Translations under genes and position numbers: made by a program
Notes under the pieces: model-generated
What the model saw: only the letters and a program-made list of their open reading frames with translations
Databases searched by the model: none
What the model was told of the DNA's origin: nothing
Part shown: positions 43,449 through 53,949 of the stretch, piece by piece
How the letters are laid out: each line of letters starts with the position of its first letter
Position numbering within the stretch: position 1 is the first letter of the stretch
Assembly: GCA_922989275.2 (NCBI GenBank)
Contig: OV277856.1
Coordinates: 53,205,358-53,269,357 of the forward strand
Source: Gari tellinella
Taxonomy: Eukaryota; Mollusca; Bivalvia; Cardiida; Psammobiidae
DNA: 64,000 nucleotides
Direction: 5' to 3'

Positions 43449-44150
43449 GTCTTAAGGAATGTAGTTTTTGAAAGTATAGTGAACAAAATCGTTTCAAAAT
43501 TTCGGCAGACGTCATTAAGAGCAGACGACATTTATTCGACGTTCACAGGGTTAATTGAAAAAGCAGTCAATAAACCGGCACGTGGCTCTCAAGATTTTCC
43601 CCACCCGTTGCGCTTTCTGCGGAGAATTAAACTCGTAAATATTTATGGCATATATACTTTTCGCAACCACAATATCATTTTTACGAACATTCTTGATCCA
43701 GATATGGTGGCGTGGGGCGGTTCGACGTCTTTTGGAGCTTTAAAGCGATTTGATATTCTTATACCAATTGTAGAAGCGTAAAGAAATTTAATTTCTGCGT
43801 TTCTATTTTAAAGCAGACGACAAATCTGAGGCAGACGAAAAAGTCAGGGACCGAAAGGGAGCACGGAACAAGGTGGAATTGAGCTCTTCTCGTGTGAGGT
43901 TCTAATTCCAGAAAATTTGAGACCGCTAAATATCCCAAATTAGTTATTCTAAACTTAATGCTTGCTATACAATATTTTGTTATTGACGTTAGAAATAGAC
44001 TTTTCGAATCAAACCAGTGTAAAGACAATAGCCGGGTATTCACCAACACGTTAAAGAATGAAAACATTTCATGTGAGGTTTTATTTGTTTTATTGTTTTA
44101 ATCAATTTTATAGCACTTCTCTTGCCGAGATATAAACTTTAATATTACAG
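43449..44150. other. Intronic stretch, TTAA-A flank then unassigned
   Basis: 43480-43550 has GCAGACGTCATTAAGAGCAG and GACGTTCACAGGGTTAA, the right end of the element around the previous hairpin. Similar GCAGACGACAAATC words recur at 43813. The rest is unassigned. Confidence 0.45.
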
Positions 44151-44350
44151 TGCTCCCGCTCTACAACAACACCTCATTGGTAGACAAAGATGATGTGTGT
44201 TGTTCAGAGGGAATTGTTGTAGGGAGGTTAAATGTATACCCTTATATAGTGTTGAGCATGGTTTGGTTTAAGTTTCCAAACAGCTTGTATCTAGATCAGA
44301 CACCGTGTAGTACGGCGTCTGATTTGGATTATAACTGTTTGACACTCGAC
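44151..44350. mobile_element. TA-F left end followed by type A hairpin
   Basis: TA-CAGTGCTCCCGCTCTACAAC and, near 44212, GAATTGTTGTAGGGAGG (inner inverted end). Hairpin 44274-44345 (CAAACAGCTTGTATCTAGAT / ATTTGGATTATAACTGTTTG), tip CCGTGTAGTACGG. Confidence 0.6.
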
Positions 44351-44502
44351 ATTATGCTTCTTTTGTCAAAACGTCAGATACGTAACTTTGACCCCCCCCC
44401 TCCAGCAATTGACAATTTTAGGCAGACGATATTGCATTATATAAAGCGTTAGGTGTAATTGTCTTGTTTTCTTTGGGGAACAGCAGCAAACATTGTTGTA
44501 GG

Positions 44503-44652
44503 ACCCGGCGTCTGATCAGGCTCCAAACTGTTTGCCACCAAGATAAACAAGAATTATCAGAATTGTCCAAAAGTTGTTCTTTTCTACGTTTTAGTGCTTT
44601 GCGTTTGCGTACGTTTGCGTTTAAACGGGAAAGAATAACAGATTCTCCACTG
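44503..44652 (-). mobile_element. TA1 half element next to the minisatellite
   Basis: Starts in the hairpin tip (ACCCGGCGTCTGATCAGG) and runs to a perfect CAGATTCTCCACTG-TA. The missing half was replaced by AGCAGCAAACATTGTTGTAG, which looks like minisatellite sequence. Confidence 0.85.
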
Positions 44653-47600
44653 TAGGCAGGGAGCACTGTATAGCAGCAAACGTTGATGTAAGGATGGAAT
44701 CGTTGTTCGAAGAACCATTGTAGTAGGGAGAGAGAGCCGTTGTAGGGCGGGAACACTGTGTAGCAGCAAACGTTGATGTAAGGATGGAATCGTTGTTCGG
44801 AAGCCTGATGTAGAGAGGGAGCAGTTGTAGGGAGGGAGTCGTTGTAGTGAGAGAGCTCTGTATATCAGCAAACGTTGATGTAAGGAAGGAATCGTTGTTC
44901 GGAAGCCTGATGTAGAGAGGGAGCAGTTGTAGGGAGGGAGTCGTTGTAGTGAGAGAGCTCTGTATAGCAGCAAACGTTGATGTAAGGAAGGAATCGTTGT
45001 TCGGAAGCCTGATGTAGAGAGGGAGCAGTTGTAGGGAGGGAGTCGTTGTAGTGAGAAGGCTCTGTATAGCAGCAAACGTTGATGTAAGGATGGAATCGTT
45101 GTTCGGAAGCCTGATGTAGAGAGGGAGCAGTTGTAGGGAGGGAGTCGTTGTAGTGAGAGAGCTCTGTATATCAGCAATCGTTGATGTAAGGAAGGAATCG
45201 TTGTTCGGAAGCCTGATGTAGAGAGGGAGCAGTTGTAGGGAGGGAGTCGTTGTAGTGAGAGAGCTCTGTATATCAGCAAACGTTGATGTAAGGATGGAAT
45301 CGTTGTTCGGAAGCCTGATGTAGAGAGGGAGCAGTTGTAGGGAGGGAGTGGTTGTAGTGAGAGAGCTCTGTATAGCAGCAAACGTTGATGTAAGGATGGA
45401 ATTGTTGTTCGGAAGCCTGATGTAGAGAGGGAGCAGTTGTAGGGAGGGAGTCGTTGTAGTGAGAGAGCTCTGTATATCAGCAAACGTTGATGTAAGGAAG
45501 GAATCGTTGTTCGGAAGCCTGATGTAGAGAGGGAGCAGTTATAGGGAGGGAGTCGTTGTAGTGAGAGAGCTCTGTATATCAGCAAACGTTGATGTCAGGA
45601 TGGAATCGTTGTTCGGAAGCCTGATGTAGAGAGGGAGCAGTTGTAGGGAGGGAGTCGTTGCAGTGAGAGAGCTCTGTATATCAGCAAACGTTGATGTAAG
45701 GAAGGAATCGTTGGTCGGATGTCTGATGTAGAGAGGGAGCAGTTGTAGGGACGGAGTCGTTGCAGTGAGAGAGCTCTGTATATCAGCAAACGTTGATGTC
45801 AGGAAGGAATCGTTGTTCGGAAGCCTGATGTAGAGAGGGAGCAGTTGTAGGGAGGGAGTCGTTGCAGTGAGAGAGCTCTGTATATCAGCAAACGTTGATG
45901 TCAGGAAGGAATCGTTGTTCGAAAGCCTGATGTAGAGAGGGAGCAGTTATAGGGAGGGAGTCGTTGTAGTGAGAGAGCTCTGTATATCAGCAAACGTTGA
46001 TGTAAGGATGGAATCGTTGTTCGGAAGCCTGATGTAGAGAGGTAGCAGTTGTAGGGAGGGAGTCGTTGTAGTGAGAAAGCTCTGTATATCAGGAAACGTT
46101 AATGTAAGGATGGAATCGTTGTTCGGAAGCCTGATGTAGAGAGGGAGCAGTTGTAGGGAGGGAGTCGTTGTAGTGAGAGAGCTCTGTTTATCAGCAAACG
46201 TTGATGTAAGGAAGGAATCGTTGTTCGGAAGCCTGATTTAGAGAGGGAGCAGTTGTAGGGAGGGAGTCGTTGTAGTGAGAGAGCTCTGTATATCAGCAAA
46301 CGTTGATGTAAGGAAGGAATCGTTGTTCGGAAGCCTAATGTAGAGAGGGAGCAGTTGTAGGGAGGGAGTCGTTGTAGTGAGAGAGCTCTGTATATCAGCA
46401 AACGTTGATGTAAGGAAGGAATCATTGTTCGGAAGCCTGATGTAGAGAAGGAGCAGTTGTAGGGAGGGATTCGTTGTAGTGAGAGAGCTCTGTATATCAG
46501 CAAACGTTGATGTAAGGAAGGAATCGTTGTTCGGAAGCCTGATGTAGAGAGGGAGCAGTTGTAGGGAGGGAGTCGTTGTAGTGAGAGAGCTCTGTGTATC
46601 AGCAAACGTTGATGTAAGGAAGGAATCGTTGTTCGGAAGCCTGATGTAGAGAGGGAGCAGTTGTAGGGAGGGAGTCGTTGTAGTGAGAGAGCTCTGTATA
46701 TCAACAAACGTTGATGTAAGGAAGGAATCGTTGTTCGGAAGCCTGATGTAGAGAGGGAGCAGTTGTAGGGAGGGAGTCGTTGTAGTGAGAGAGCTCTGTA
46801 TATCAGCAAACGTTGATGTAAGGAAGGAATCGTTGTTCGGAAGCCTGATGTAGAGAGGTAGTAGTTGTAGGGAGGGAGTCGTTGTAGTGAGAGAGCTCTG
46901 TATAGCAGCAAACGTTGATGTAAGGATGGAATCGTTGTTCGGAGGCCTGATGTAGAGAGGGAGCCGTTGTAGTGAGAGAGCTCTGTATAGCAGCAAACGT
47001 TGATGTAAGGAAGGAATCGTTGTTCGGAAGCCTGATGTAGAGAGGGAGCAGTTGTAGGGAGGGAGTCGTTGAAGTGAGAGAGCTCTGTATATCAACAAAC
47101 GTTGATGTAAGGAAGGAATCGTTGTTCGGAAGCCTGATGTAGAGAGGGAGCAGTTGTAGGGAGGGAGTCGTTGTAGTGAGAGAGCTCTGTATATCAACAA
47201 ACGTTGATGTAAGGAAGGAATCGTTGTTCGGAAGCCTGATGTAGAGAGGGAGCAGTTGTAGGGAGGGAGTCGTTGTAGTGAGAGAGCTCTGTATATCAGC
47301 AAACGTTGATGTAAGGAAGGAATCGTTGTTCGGATGTCTGATGTAGAGAGGGAGCAGTTGTAGGGAGGGAGTCGTTGTAGTGAGAGAGCTCTGTATAGCA
47401 GCAAACGTTGATGTCAGGAAGGAATCGTTGTTCGGATGTCTGATGTAGAGAGGGAGCAGTTGTAGGGAGGGAGTCGTTGTAGGGAGAGAGCTCTGTATAT
47501 CAACAAACGTTGATGTAAGGAAGGAATCGTTGTTCGGAAGCCTGATGTAGAGAGGGAGCAGTTGTAGGGAGGGAGTCGTTGTAGTGAGAGAGCTCTGTAT

Positions 47601-47945
47601 ATCAGCAAACGTTGATGTAAGGAAGGAATCGTTGTTCGGATGACTGATGTAGAGAGGGAGCAGTTGTAGGGAGGGAGTGGTTGTAGTGAGAGAGCTCTGT
47701 ATAGCAGCAAACGTTGATGTCAGGAAGGAATCGTTGTTCGGATGTCTGATGTAGAGAGGGAGCAGTTGTAGGGAGGGAGTCGTTGTAGTGAGAGAGCTCT
47801 GTATATCAGCAAACGTTGATGTAAGGAAGGAATCGTTGTTCGGATGTCTGATGTAGAGAGGGAGCAGTTGTAGGGAGGGAGTCGTTGTAGGGAGGGAGCA
47901 CTGTATAGCAGTAAACGTTGTTGTAAGAGGGGAATCGTTGTTCGG
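44653..47945. repeat. 102-bp minisatellite, about 32 units, made of six 17-bp subunits
   Basis: Units repeat every 102 bp (GTATATCAGCAAACG at 44861, 44963, 45065 and onward). On the minus strand a unit divides into six related 17-mers, e.g. CTCTCTCACTACAACGA, CTCCCTCCCTACAACTG, CTCCCTCTCTACATCAG, CCTTCCTTACATCAACG. One unit (46901-46985) is 85 bp, exactly one 17-mer short. The 17-mer resembles the TA-F terminal sequence CCCTCCCTACAACG. Units are highly similar in the middle and diverge at both edges. Confidence 0.95.
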
Positions 47946-48043
47946 AGGTTTTATGTTTATGTAAATTATGTTTAAACCAACATTCATTAATCAATATATA
48001 ACTTCAATCAACAGTCATAATGGAGAGGTTTTACTGTACAGGT

Positions 48044-48362
48044 TTGCAGGACTGCCATTACTCCGGAATTTTAAGAAATCTTCGGATTTTTTTTCTGAAT
48101 TTCTCCGGACCAATGGAATTTTCCAAATTGTCTGCTCTTACTTTTAAAATTTGGGAATTTATGTGTGTTTTACTTAGGAAACAATAGTATGGATGTCAAA
48201 CAGTTTAAATCCAGACCAGACGGTCTGGATCCAAACTGTTTACATAATTATATTAGTGTTATAGAGTCTGGCAGCGAAAGGGTTACAGGTACGATTCCTT
48301 AAATAGCGCTTGAAAATGTGAAAATTTAAGGACTTTTATGAGTAACTTTTGGTAGCCCTGTG
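48044..48362. mobile_element. Family G element carrying a type A hairpin
   Basis: Left GGACTGCCATTACTCCGGAA and right TTAAGGACTTTTATGAG...GGTAGCCCTG match the G copies at 8702 and 42035. Instead of a type B hairpin it has a small type A one (48196-48243, CAAACAGTTTAAATCCAGAC / GTCTGGATCCAAACTGTTT) with TTAA-A flank GGCAGCGAAAGGGTTA. Both kinds join the host at GGTACGATTC. Confidence 0.7.
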
Positions 48363-48401
48363 TTTGCATGGTCGTATAAGCGAAGTTTGACTGTATACGT
48401 A

Positions 48402-48647
48402 CAGTGGAGAATCTGTTATTCTTTCCCGTTTAAACGCAAACGTACGCAAACGCAAAGCACTAAAACGTAGAAAAGAACAACTTTTGGACAATTCTGATAA
48501 TTCTTGTTTATCTTGGTGGCAAACAGTTTGGAGCCTGATCAGACGCCGGGTTACCCGGCGTCTGATCTGGCTCCAAACTGTTTGCACTGCAAATAATAGT
48601 TTTAGCGTAAACGCGTTTATTGGGAAAGAATAACAGATTCTCCACTG
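48402..48647 (+). mobile_element. TA1 MITE, full length, plus
   Basis: 246 bp, apparently identical to the family consensus by eye, with a perfect hairpin and TA duplication (CG-TA / TA-TATA). Confidence 0.94.
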
Positions 48648-48649
48648 TA

Positions 48650-48934
48650 TATAGGCCGGTTCACTCACCGGAACAATGAGTGTGAATGTACTGTGTCCCG
48701 GCTCCTCCGGGATTATCAGACTGGCATCAGGCTGGTCTCCTGCACCTACTGACCCTGTCGACCTTTCAAACTTCTCGACTGATGGACGCCATCGAGTAAC
48801 TAAATAATTCATTTCTATGTCAGTCCAAAGCTATAACATTTCAGACTGAATGAATATATAAGGACTACTAGACCTAATAAACGTCCACTACCCTTGTCAC
48901 CTCTCTAAGACAATGATTTGTCACAGTATGGCTT
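48650..48934. other. Unassigned G+C-richer stretch
   Basis: GTCCCGGCTCCTCCGGGATT and nearby sequence stand out in base composition. The minus-strand frame through it has no recognised domain. It may belong to the SINE that follows. Confidence 0.4.
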
Positions 48935-49176
48935 TACGTCGACGGCGTTATAACAGAATTTCAGTCATTTCGCGACTTCCAGCTTTTTACAGGTGGTGGA
49001 CTACCGAGAAGTCATGCACTGTTTAAGGCACCAATCGGCAACTGGATAGAACTACCGACCTTCCGTAAGCTTCCTCACATTAAAAACCCGAATGACCAGA
49101 CTGGGATTCGAACCCATAGCGGTGAGGCGCTTAGTGATGTAGGTCACAGTGACTATACCACTAGGGCACTGAGGCC
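48935..49176 (-). mobile_element. tRNA-derived SINE
   Basis: Read on the minus strand: head GCCTCAGTGCCCTAGTGG with A-box-like TAGTGGTATAG, B box GGGTTCGAATCCC (49102-49114), then a body with GGAAGGTCGGTAGTTCTATC and AGCTGGAAGTCGCGAAATGA. This resembles the conserved middle of mollusc SINEs (MetaSINE type, from memory). Anticodon and acceptor stems do not fold as a functional tRNA. Confidence 0.7.
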
Positions 49177-49213
49177 CATCGGGTAGCGATGAAGACATCT
49201 GAGAGGTTAAGCT

Positions 49214-49367
49214 CTGGCTCCGAGGTTATAAAGCGTTTCAGTTGAGTCTGAGTGTGCTCCCAAGCATTTGATTGGTCGGATTTGAGCCTAGGCTCAAATC
49301 TGACCAATTAAATGCTTGGGAATGAGTTAAGACTCAAGTCAAAAGCTTTATAACCTCGGAACCTGGT
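49214..49367. repeat. Family I palindrome, complete
   Basis: GGCTCCGAGGTTATAAAGCG to GCTTTATAACCTCGG; CCCAAGCATTTGATTGGTC pairs with GACCAATTAAATGCTTGGG around GAGCCTAGGCTC. Relative to 10222, CCCAAGC/GCTTGGG differs in both arms. Confidence 0.82.
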
Positions 49368-49559
49368 CAATGTGGAGCATTGTTTGGTACAGTCCTTCAG
49401 TTTACGAGAATGACCGAAGGCTCTACGTAGAAAGCCGACCTGACCGACATTGACCGGAACTCATAAGGGTTGTAAAAGATAGATTTGATTGTTATAAGAA
49501 ATCATAGAAACGAAATTATTTCTTGTATAATCATTCATCTCCCAGTTTCTACTGTTCTT

Positions 49560-49685
49560 TCCGGCTCAAAATTGTTTGCCACTCAGATTTAAAACAAAAT
49601 CGTCAATATTGTCAAAAAATGTCATTTTCCACATTTTACTGAATCGATGCGTTTGCGTAAATATTTTCGTTTGTCTTTTCCGTTG
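49560..49685 (-). mobile_element. Decayed TA1 fragment, minus
   Basis: GGCTCAAAATTGTTTGCCAC, CAGATTTAAAACAAAATCG, GCGTTTGCGTAAATATTTTC. Confidence 0.55.
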
Positions 49686-49687
49686 TG

Positions 49688-50160
49688 CAGTGGAGAATCC
49701 GCTATTCTATCCTGTTTAAACGCAAACGAAACGCGAACGCAGTGCGCTATAATGGTGAAAATGACAACTTTTTGATCATTCTGACTATTCCTTTTAATTT
49801 GAGTGGCAAACAATTTTGAGCCTGTTTTGAGTTTTGAGGCTCGAAACTGTTTGCATTGATAGTAATGGATTTAGCGCAAACGCGTTATACAGTAGAGAAA
49901 GCGTTATTATTTCCCAATAAACGCGTTTACGCTTAAACTATTATTTTAATTACAAACAGTTTGGAGCCAGATCAGACGCCGGGTAACCCGGCGTCTGATC
50001 AGGCTTCAAACTGTTTGCCACCAAAGTAAAAATGAATTATCAGAATTGTCAAAAAATTGCACTTTTCTACGTTTTAGCGTTTTGCGTTTGCGTTTCGTTT
50101 AAACGGGAAAGAATAACAGATTCTCCACTATAACCGGAAAGACTAGCGTGTTCTCTACTG
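49688..50160 (+). mobile_element. Older TA1 copy, split by a younger TA1 insertion
   Basis: The first part 49688-49889 (CAGTGGAGAATCCGCTATTC, GCAAACGAAACGCGAACGC, short hairpin GAGCCTGTTTTGAGTTTTGA) breaks at GCGCAAACGCGTTA. It resumes at 50131 with TAACCGGAAAGACTAGCG and CTCTACTG-TA. The two pieces join into a normal right arm. Confidence 0.82.
49890..50130 (-). mobile_element. TA1 MITE nested in an older TA1
   Basis: 241 bp; CAGTAGAGAAAGCG left end, perfect CCGGGTAACCCGG hairpin tip, right end CAGATTCTCCACTA. Confidence 0.88.
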
Positions 50161-50453
50161 TATCTATGATTTTGCTCGGGCAATGATGATAATGTAAGTC
50201 ATTATAACTAATTATCTGTTCTTGGTCATAAGAGGATCATGTCCTATAGCAAGGTGCGAGAATAGTGTAAAAAAGTAATTACAGCGTAATAAATCGATAG
50301 TAAATCCGGGATTACCTTATATACCATCTATTACAGTTTCCTCTGAAACATGACAGAACAATAACATAAACATATGTCTACGATACATTGAACTATACCG
50401 GTACACATGTACCGCCGAACCTCGATCGAGATTTGGAAATGTAGATACATGTA
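50161..50453. other. Intronic stretch without recognised features
   Basis: No family assigned. Confidence 0.4.
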
Positions 50454-50699
50454 CAGTGGAGAATCTGTTATTCCTTCCCGTTTAAACGCAAACGTACGCA
50501 AACGCAAAGCGCTAAAACGTAGAAAAGAACAACTTTTGGACAAGTCTGATATTTCATGTTTATCTTGGTGGCAAACAGTTTGGAGCCTGATCAGACGCCG
50601 GGTTACCCGGCGTCTGATCTGGCTCCAAACTGTTTGCACTGCCAATAATAGTTTTAGCGTAAACGCGTTTGTTGGGAAAGAATAACACATTCTCCACTG
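50454..50699 (+). mobile_element. TA1 MITE, full length, plus
   Basis: 246 bp in ACATG-TA ... TA-CATGTA. Variant words GCGCTAAAACG and AAGTCTGATATTTCATG. Confidence 0.93.
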
Positions 50700-50724
50700 T
50701 ACATGTATCTTGATTTAATCGGAA

Positions 50725-50870
50725 ACCAAACAAGTTGAAGTCTGGCCAGACTCCGAGTGACTCGGCGTCTGATCGGTCTCAAAACTATTTCTTTTCTGAT
50801 TGAAATGAAGTTTCTACAGTTAATTTATTTTTATTCTTTCGCGTTTATTCCGTTGTTGGGAAATTCCAAC
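50725..50870 (-). mobile_element. Decayed TA1 fragment, minus
   Basis: AAGTCTGGCCAGACTCCGAG, TGACTCGGCGTCTGATCGG and CTGATTGAAATGAAG; the ends are gone. Confidence 0.5.
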
Positions 50871-51235
50871 GTTACTGTAAAATACGGAGACAACGATGAT
50901 TTGGAAGGATATATTCGGCAATCATATACCTGTACCATAAACTTAAAAGTTCAGAAAAAAGCGTCAAATGTTTTGCGACGTTTCGTAAAGATCTACATAT
51001 TTTGCCAACATATTGCATGCTGGAAACGCTCGCCATAAAAGAAACCCCAAAATCGAATGTATTGCAAATATATTAGTGAACCCCAACTACTATTCTCGCA
51101 TTTGGCGAAGACATACTAATATACAGTTGTGGGTCATTTACTAATGAACAAGTCGTGTACATGTATCATGAAATCAATTCCTGTTCCCACCGGCTTTGGG
51201 GACCAAGACGAAACTTTAACCCTTTTATCATCATA
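50871..51235. other. Intronic stretch without recognised features
   Basis: An open frame crosses it but has no domain and begins in MITE sequence. It ends beside TTTAACCCTTTTATC, a TTAA-type end. Confidence 0.4.
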
Positions 51236-51477
51236 CAATGGAAAAGACGTTATTCTTTCCCGTTTAAACGCAGAAGAAACGTCACGCACTATTTTAAACC
51301 GTAGAAATGACAGCTCGTTGGCAATTTTGACCATTTGTTTTGACCTGAGTGGCAAACGGTTTAGAGCCTGATCAGACGCCGGATAACCGGCGTCTGATCT
51401 GACTCCAAACTGTTTGTAATGGAAATAATAGTTTTAGCGTAAACGCGTTTATTGGGTGAAAAACATCTTCTCCAGTG
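51236..51477 (+). mobile_element. Older TA1 copy, plus
   Basis: CAATGGAAAAGACGTTATTC left end; GCCGGATAACCGGC tip; right end TCTTCTCCAGTG. Confidence 0.8.
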
Positions 51478-51844
51478 AAGGTGACTAAAATCGACATCAC
51501 CAACAGTTTGAATCAAGACCGGTTTATATCACTATTTCTTCATTCAAGTTTACAAAATTAATATGATTTTTGCGTTAAAGTACAGACAACAAATTTAGAA
51601 GCGATATTTGTCTGCGAAATGGTTAAAGCATAGGGTTAATTTAGCAGTGAAAGGGTTGATAAAATGTAACGGACGGACGGATGGATGGACTGATAGTCAC
51701 CTACAGGAGATTTTTCAAATTCAAGCCAGCTTCGAGATCAGAATGTTACCACTGAAAGTACAGTAAATTATGTCTATTACGACAACAAAAGTTTGTTAAC
51801 TATTTAGTATGGAACACCCTAGCTGTCTTACGATGAACATTTTC
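51478..51844. other. Decayed TTAA-A flank and unassigned sequence
   Basis: CAACAGTTTGAATCAAGACC (51502) and GCAGTGAAAGGGTTGA (51642) look like hairpin arm and element end. The rest is unassigned. Confidence 0.45.
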
Positions 51845-52255
51845 TGTTTATTGTGTTTATTCTTTATTATATTATGTCCATTCTTCATTATGTTATGTCC
51901 ATTCTTTATATACTTTGTTGTGTATATTCTTTATTAAGTTATGTGCATCCATAATTTTGTTGTGTCCAATCTTTATTATGTTGTGTACACTTGTTATTAT
52001 GATAAGTCTTTTCTTTATTTTGTTATGTACGTTCGTTATAATTCTGTGTACACTCTTTATTGTTTTATATACCTTCACTATTATGTTCTATACGCTCTTT
52101 GTTGTGTTATGTACCTTCTTTATTATGCTGTGTATATTTGTTATATGTTATGTACATTCTTCATTCTCATGTGTGCATATTCTTTATTATTGTTATGTAC
52201 CGTCTTTGTTTTCTGATAGTTGCACCATTGTGTTGTGTTACACCACTACTTCCTT
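51845..52255. repeat. TTATGTAC-type short tandem array, forward
   Basis: About 20-22 bp units (TTATGTCCATTCTTTATTAT, TTATGTACCTTCTTTATTAT), rather diverged. The same unit occurs in reverse at 52835-53175 and 53745-53880. Confidence 0.85.
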
Positions 52256-52298
52256 TCGTACAATCCCCATTTCGTTACGTCCAAATAAAATATCGTTA

Positions 52299-52544
52299 CA
52301 GTGGAGAATCTGTTATTCTTTCCCAATAAACGCGTTTACGCTAAAACTATTATTTGCAGTGCAAACAGTTTGGAGCCAGATCAGACGTCGGGTAACCCGG
52401 CGTCTGATCAGGCTCCAAACTGTTTGCCACCAAGATAAACAAGAATTATCAGAATTGTCCAAAAGTTGTTCTTTTCTACGTTTTAGTGCTTTGCGTTTGC
52501 GTACGTTTGCGTTTAAACGGGAAAGAATAACAGATTCTCCACTG
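52299..52544 (-). mobile_element. TA1 MITE, full length, minus
   Basis: 246 bp at the edge of the TTATGTAC array (TATCGT-TA / TA-CGTGC). One hairpin mismatch (GACGTCGGG). Confidence 0.93.
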
Positions 52545-52834
52545 TACGTGCATTTGTCATTATGATGATGACATCAATGGCACGAGTAAATAAAGTAAAA
52601 TAACGCTGCTTACTAGATTCAAGATGGCATCCGAGATGGAGGCGGTGTTGCGATCAATTAATTTAGGCCATTTTATTTTGAAGGAGAACATACTTCTGTT
52701 GAATTTCTGGCAACCCGATTGAACTTAAAATGGCTGCCATTTCTTCAGACTTTTTTTTATTCTAACGCAAGCCGTTGTTTTAATTTACGTAAACCGGTGC
52801 ATGATACGTTATTACTCATGCAAGTGGTGACATC

Positions 52835-53175
52835 ATCAAAATAACATAATATAATAAAAGCACATAACAAAGTGTAAAGCGGACACAACGAAAAGGGCAT
52901 TGTACAGAACAAAATCAAGACGGTACATAGCGAAACGTGGAATGTACGAAACAAAATGGTGTCAGTGTAACTGAATAAGATAACATAGAATGCACATAAT
53001 ATAAGCAAGGCTGGTGTACATAACATAATAATCAATATGTACATAAAATAAAAAAGAGTGTAGATCTTCAGAATATAACAATGAAGGTACATAAAACAAT
53101 AAAGGGTATATAAACATACATGTAATATAACGACGGTACATAACAAAATAACGATTAAACATAACATTATTAGTT
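52835..53175. repeat. TTATGTAC-type array, reverse orientation
   Basis: CATAACATAATAAAGA and GTACATAACAAAATAACG units, the reverse complement of the 51845 array. Confidence 0.82.
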
Positions 53176-53187
53176 ATACAGCTTTTT

Positions 53188-53310
53188 CACAGTATACATG
53201 AGGATTTATTCCCGGCTGAGGTAAATCATGTTGCCCGAGCCGTTGGGCGAGGGTTACATGAATTTACCACAATAAATCCCCATGTACCCTTTGAAGAAAC
53301 TGTATAGCGA
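53188..53310. repeat. Imperfect palindrome
   Basis: CAGTATACATGAGGATTTAT mirrored by ATAAATCCCCATGTACC; GGTAAATCATGT mirrored by ACATGAATTTACC; tip GCCCGAGCCGTTGGGC. Confidence 0.7.
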
Positions 53311-53744
53311 ATTTATAATACTGCAAAGTTTTCACTGTTCAAACGAAATATTTCGGAATTTGTCGTGCACAGCGCTCATAGTAAACAGTAACAAAATCGC
53401 GCCAAAACAGATGACGTTGAGCGTAAATGACGTAATGTTTCTGACGGTTGTTATTCATAAGAAAGATGGGCACGCTCGTAGACGTCAGCGTCAAATTGTG
53501 AAAAATGCGACTGTTGAAAGATGAAAAACCCCGATTGGTTCTTAGCCGAAATGAACTTAAACGGAGGATACACGATTGGATGCACCCACTCTTGTCGAGC
53601 AGTCGGTCATCTTGTTTTCTGCAAAGCAAGGCTCAGGGACCTGCCAGCCAATGAAAATATCTACGTACTCTGTCAGCTCACAGGGTACCTGGGATCACGT
53701 CTACGGCTCGGTACCCAATCAGAAGCAAGGAATTTCAGTATGAT
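53311..53744. other. Unassigned stretch between two array pieces
   Basis: Overlapping open frames exist on both strands, none with a recognised domain or splice pair. Confidence 0.4.
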
Positions 53745-53880
53745 AAAATACAAAGTGTACACAACACAAGAAATACTGTACATAACATAATAAAGAATGC
53801 AACTAAAATAACAAAGAATATACACAACATAATAAAGAGTGTACATAACATAATAAAGAATGAACACAACAAACAGGAAA
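53745..53880. repeat. TTATGTAC-type array, reverse, second piece
   Basis: GTACATAACATAATAAAGAA and ACACAACATAATAAAGAG units. Confidence 0.82.
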
Positions 53881-53949
53881 TGATCATCGTAATACAGCAA
53901 GTGCGTTCCATATGTTAGTGTTTAAGACAGGTGGGTGCTTACAGTAAGG

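Noticed and set aside
44653..47945. CRISPR-like array
   Set aside because: Units are contiguous 102-bp repeats without unique spacers, in a eukaryotic intron.
44584..47987. Minus-strand open frames of 270-394 codons with a 34-residue repeat (Ser/Leu/Thr/Pro rich)
   Set aside because: They lie wholly in the 102-bp minisatellite. Its length is divisible by three, so any stop-free frame stays open; several frames are open at once, and the frame changes where one unit is 17 bases short. No start context, splice signals or known domain.
50757..51038. 93-codon frame with a hydrophobic segment (MKFLQLIYFYSFAFIPLLG)
   Set aside because: It starts in decayed TA1 sequence, and the hydrophobic run comes from T-rich MITE flank. 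No splice or domain support.
53282..53790. Possible host exon in the 80-96 codon frames on both strands
   Set aside because: Frames overlap on opposite strands, none shows a domain, and the region is bounded by array repeats and a palindrome.
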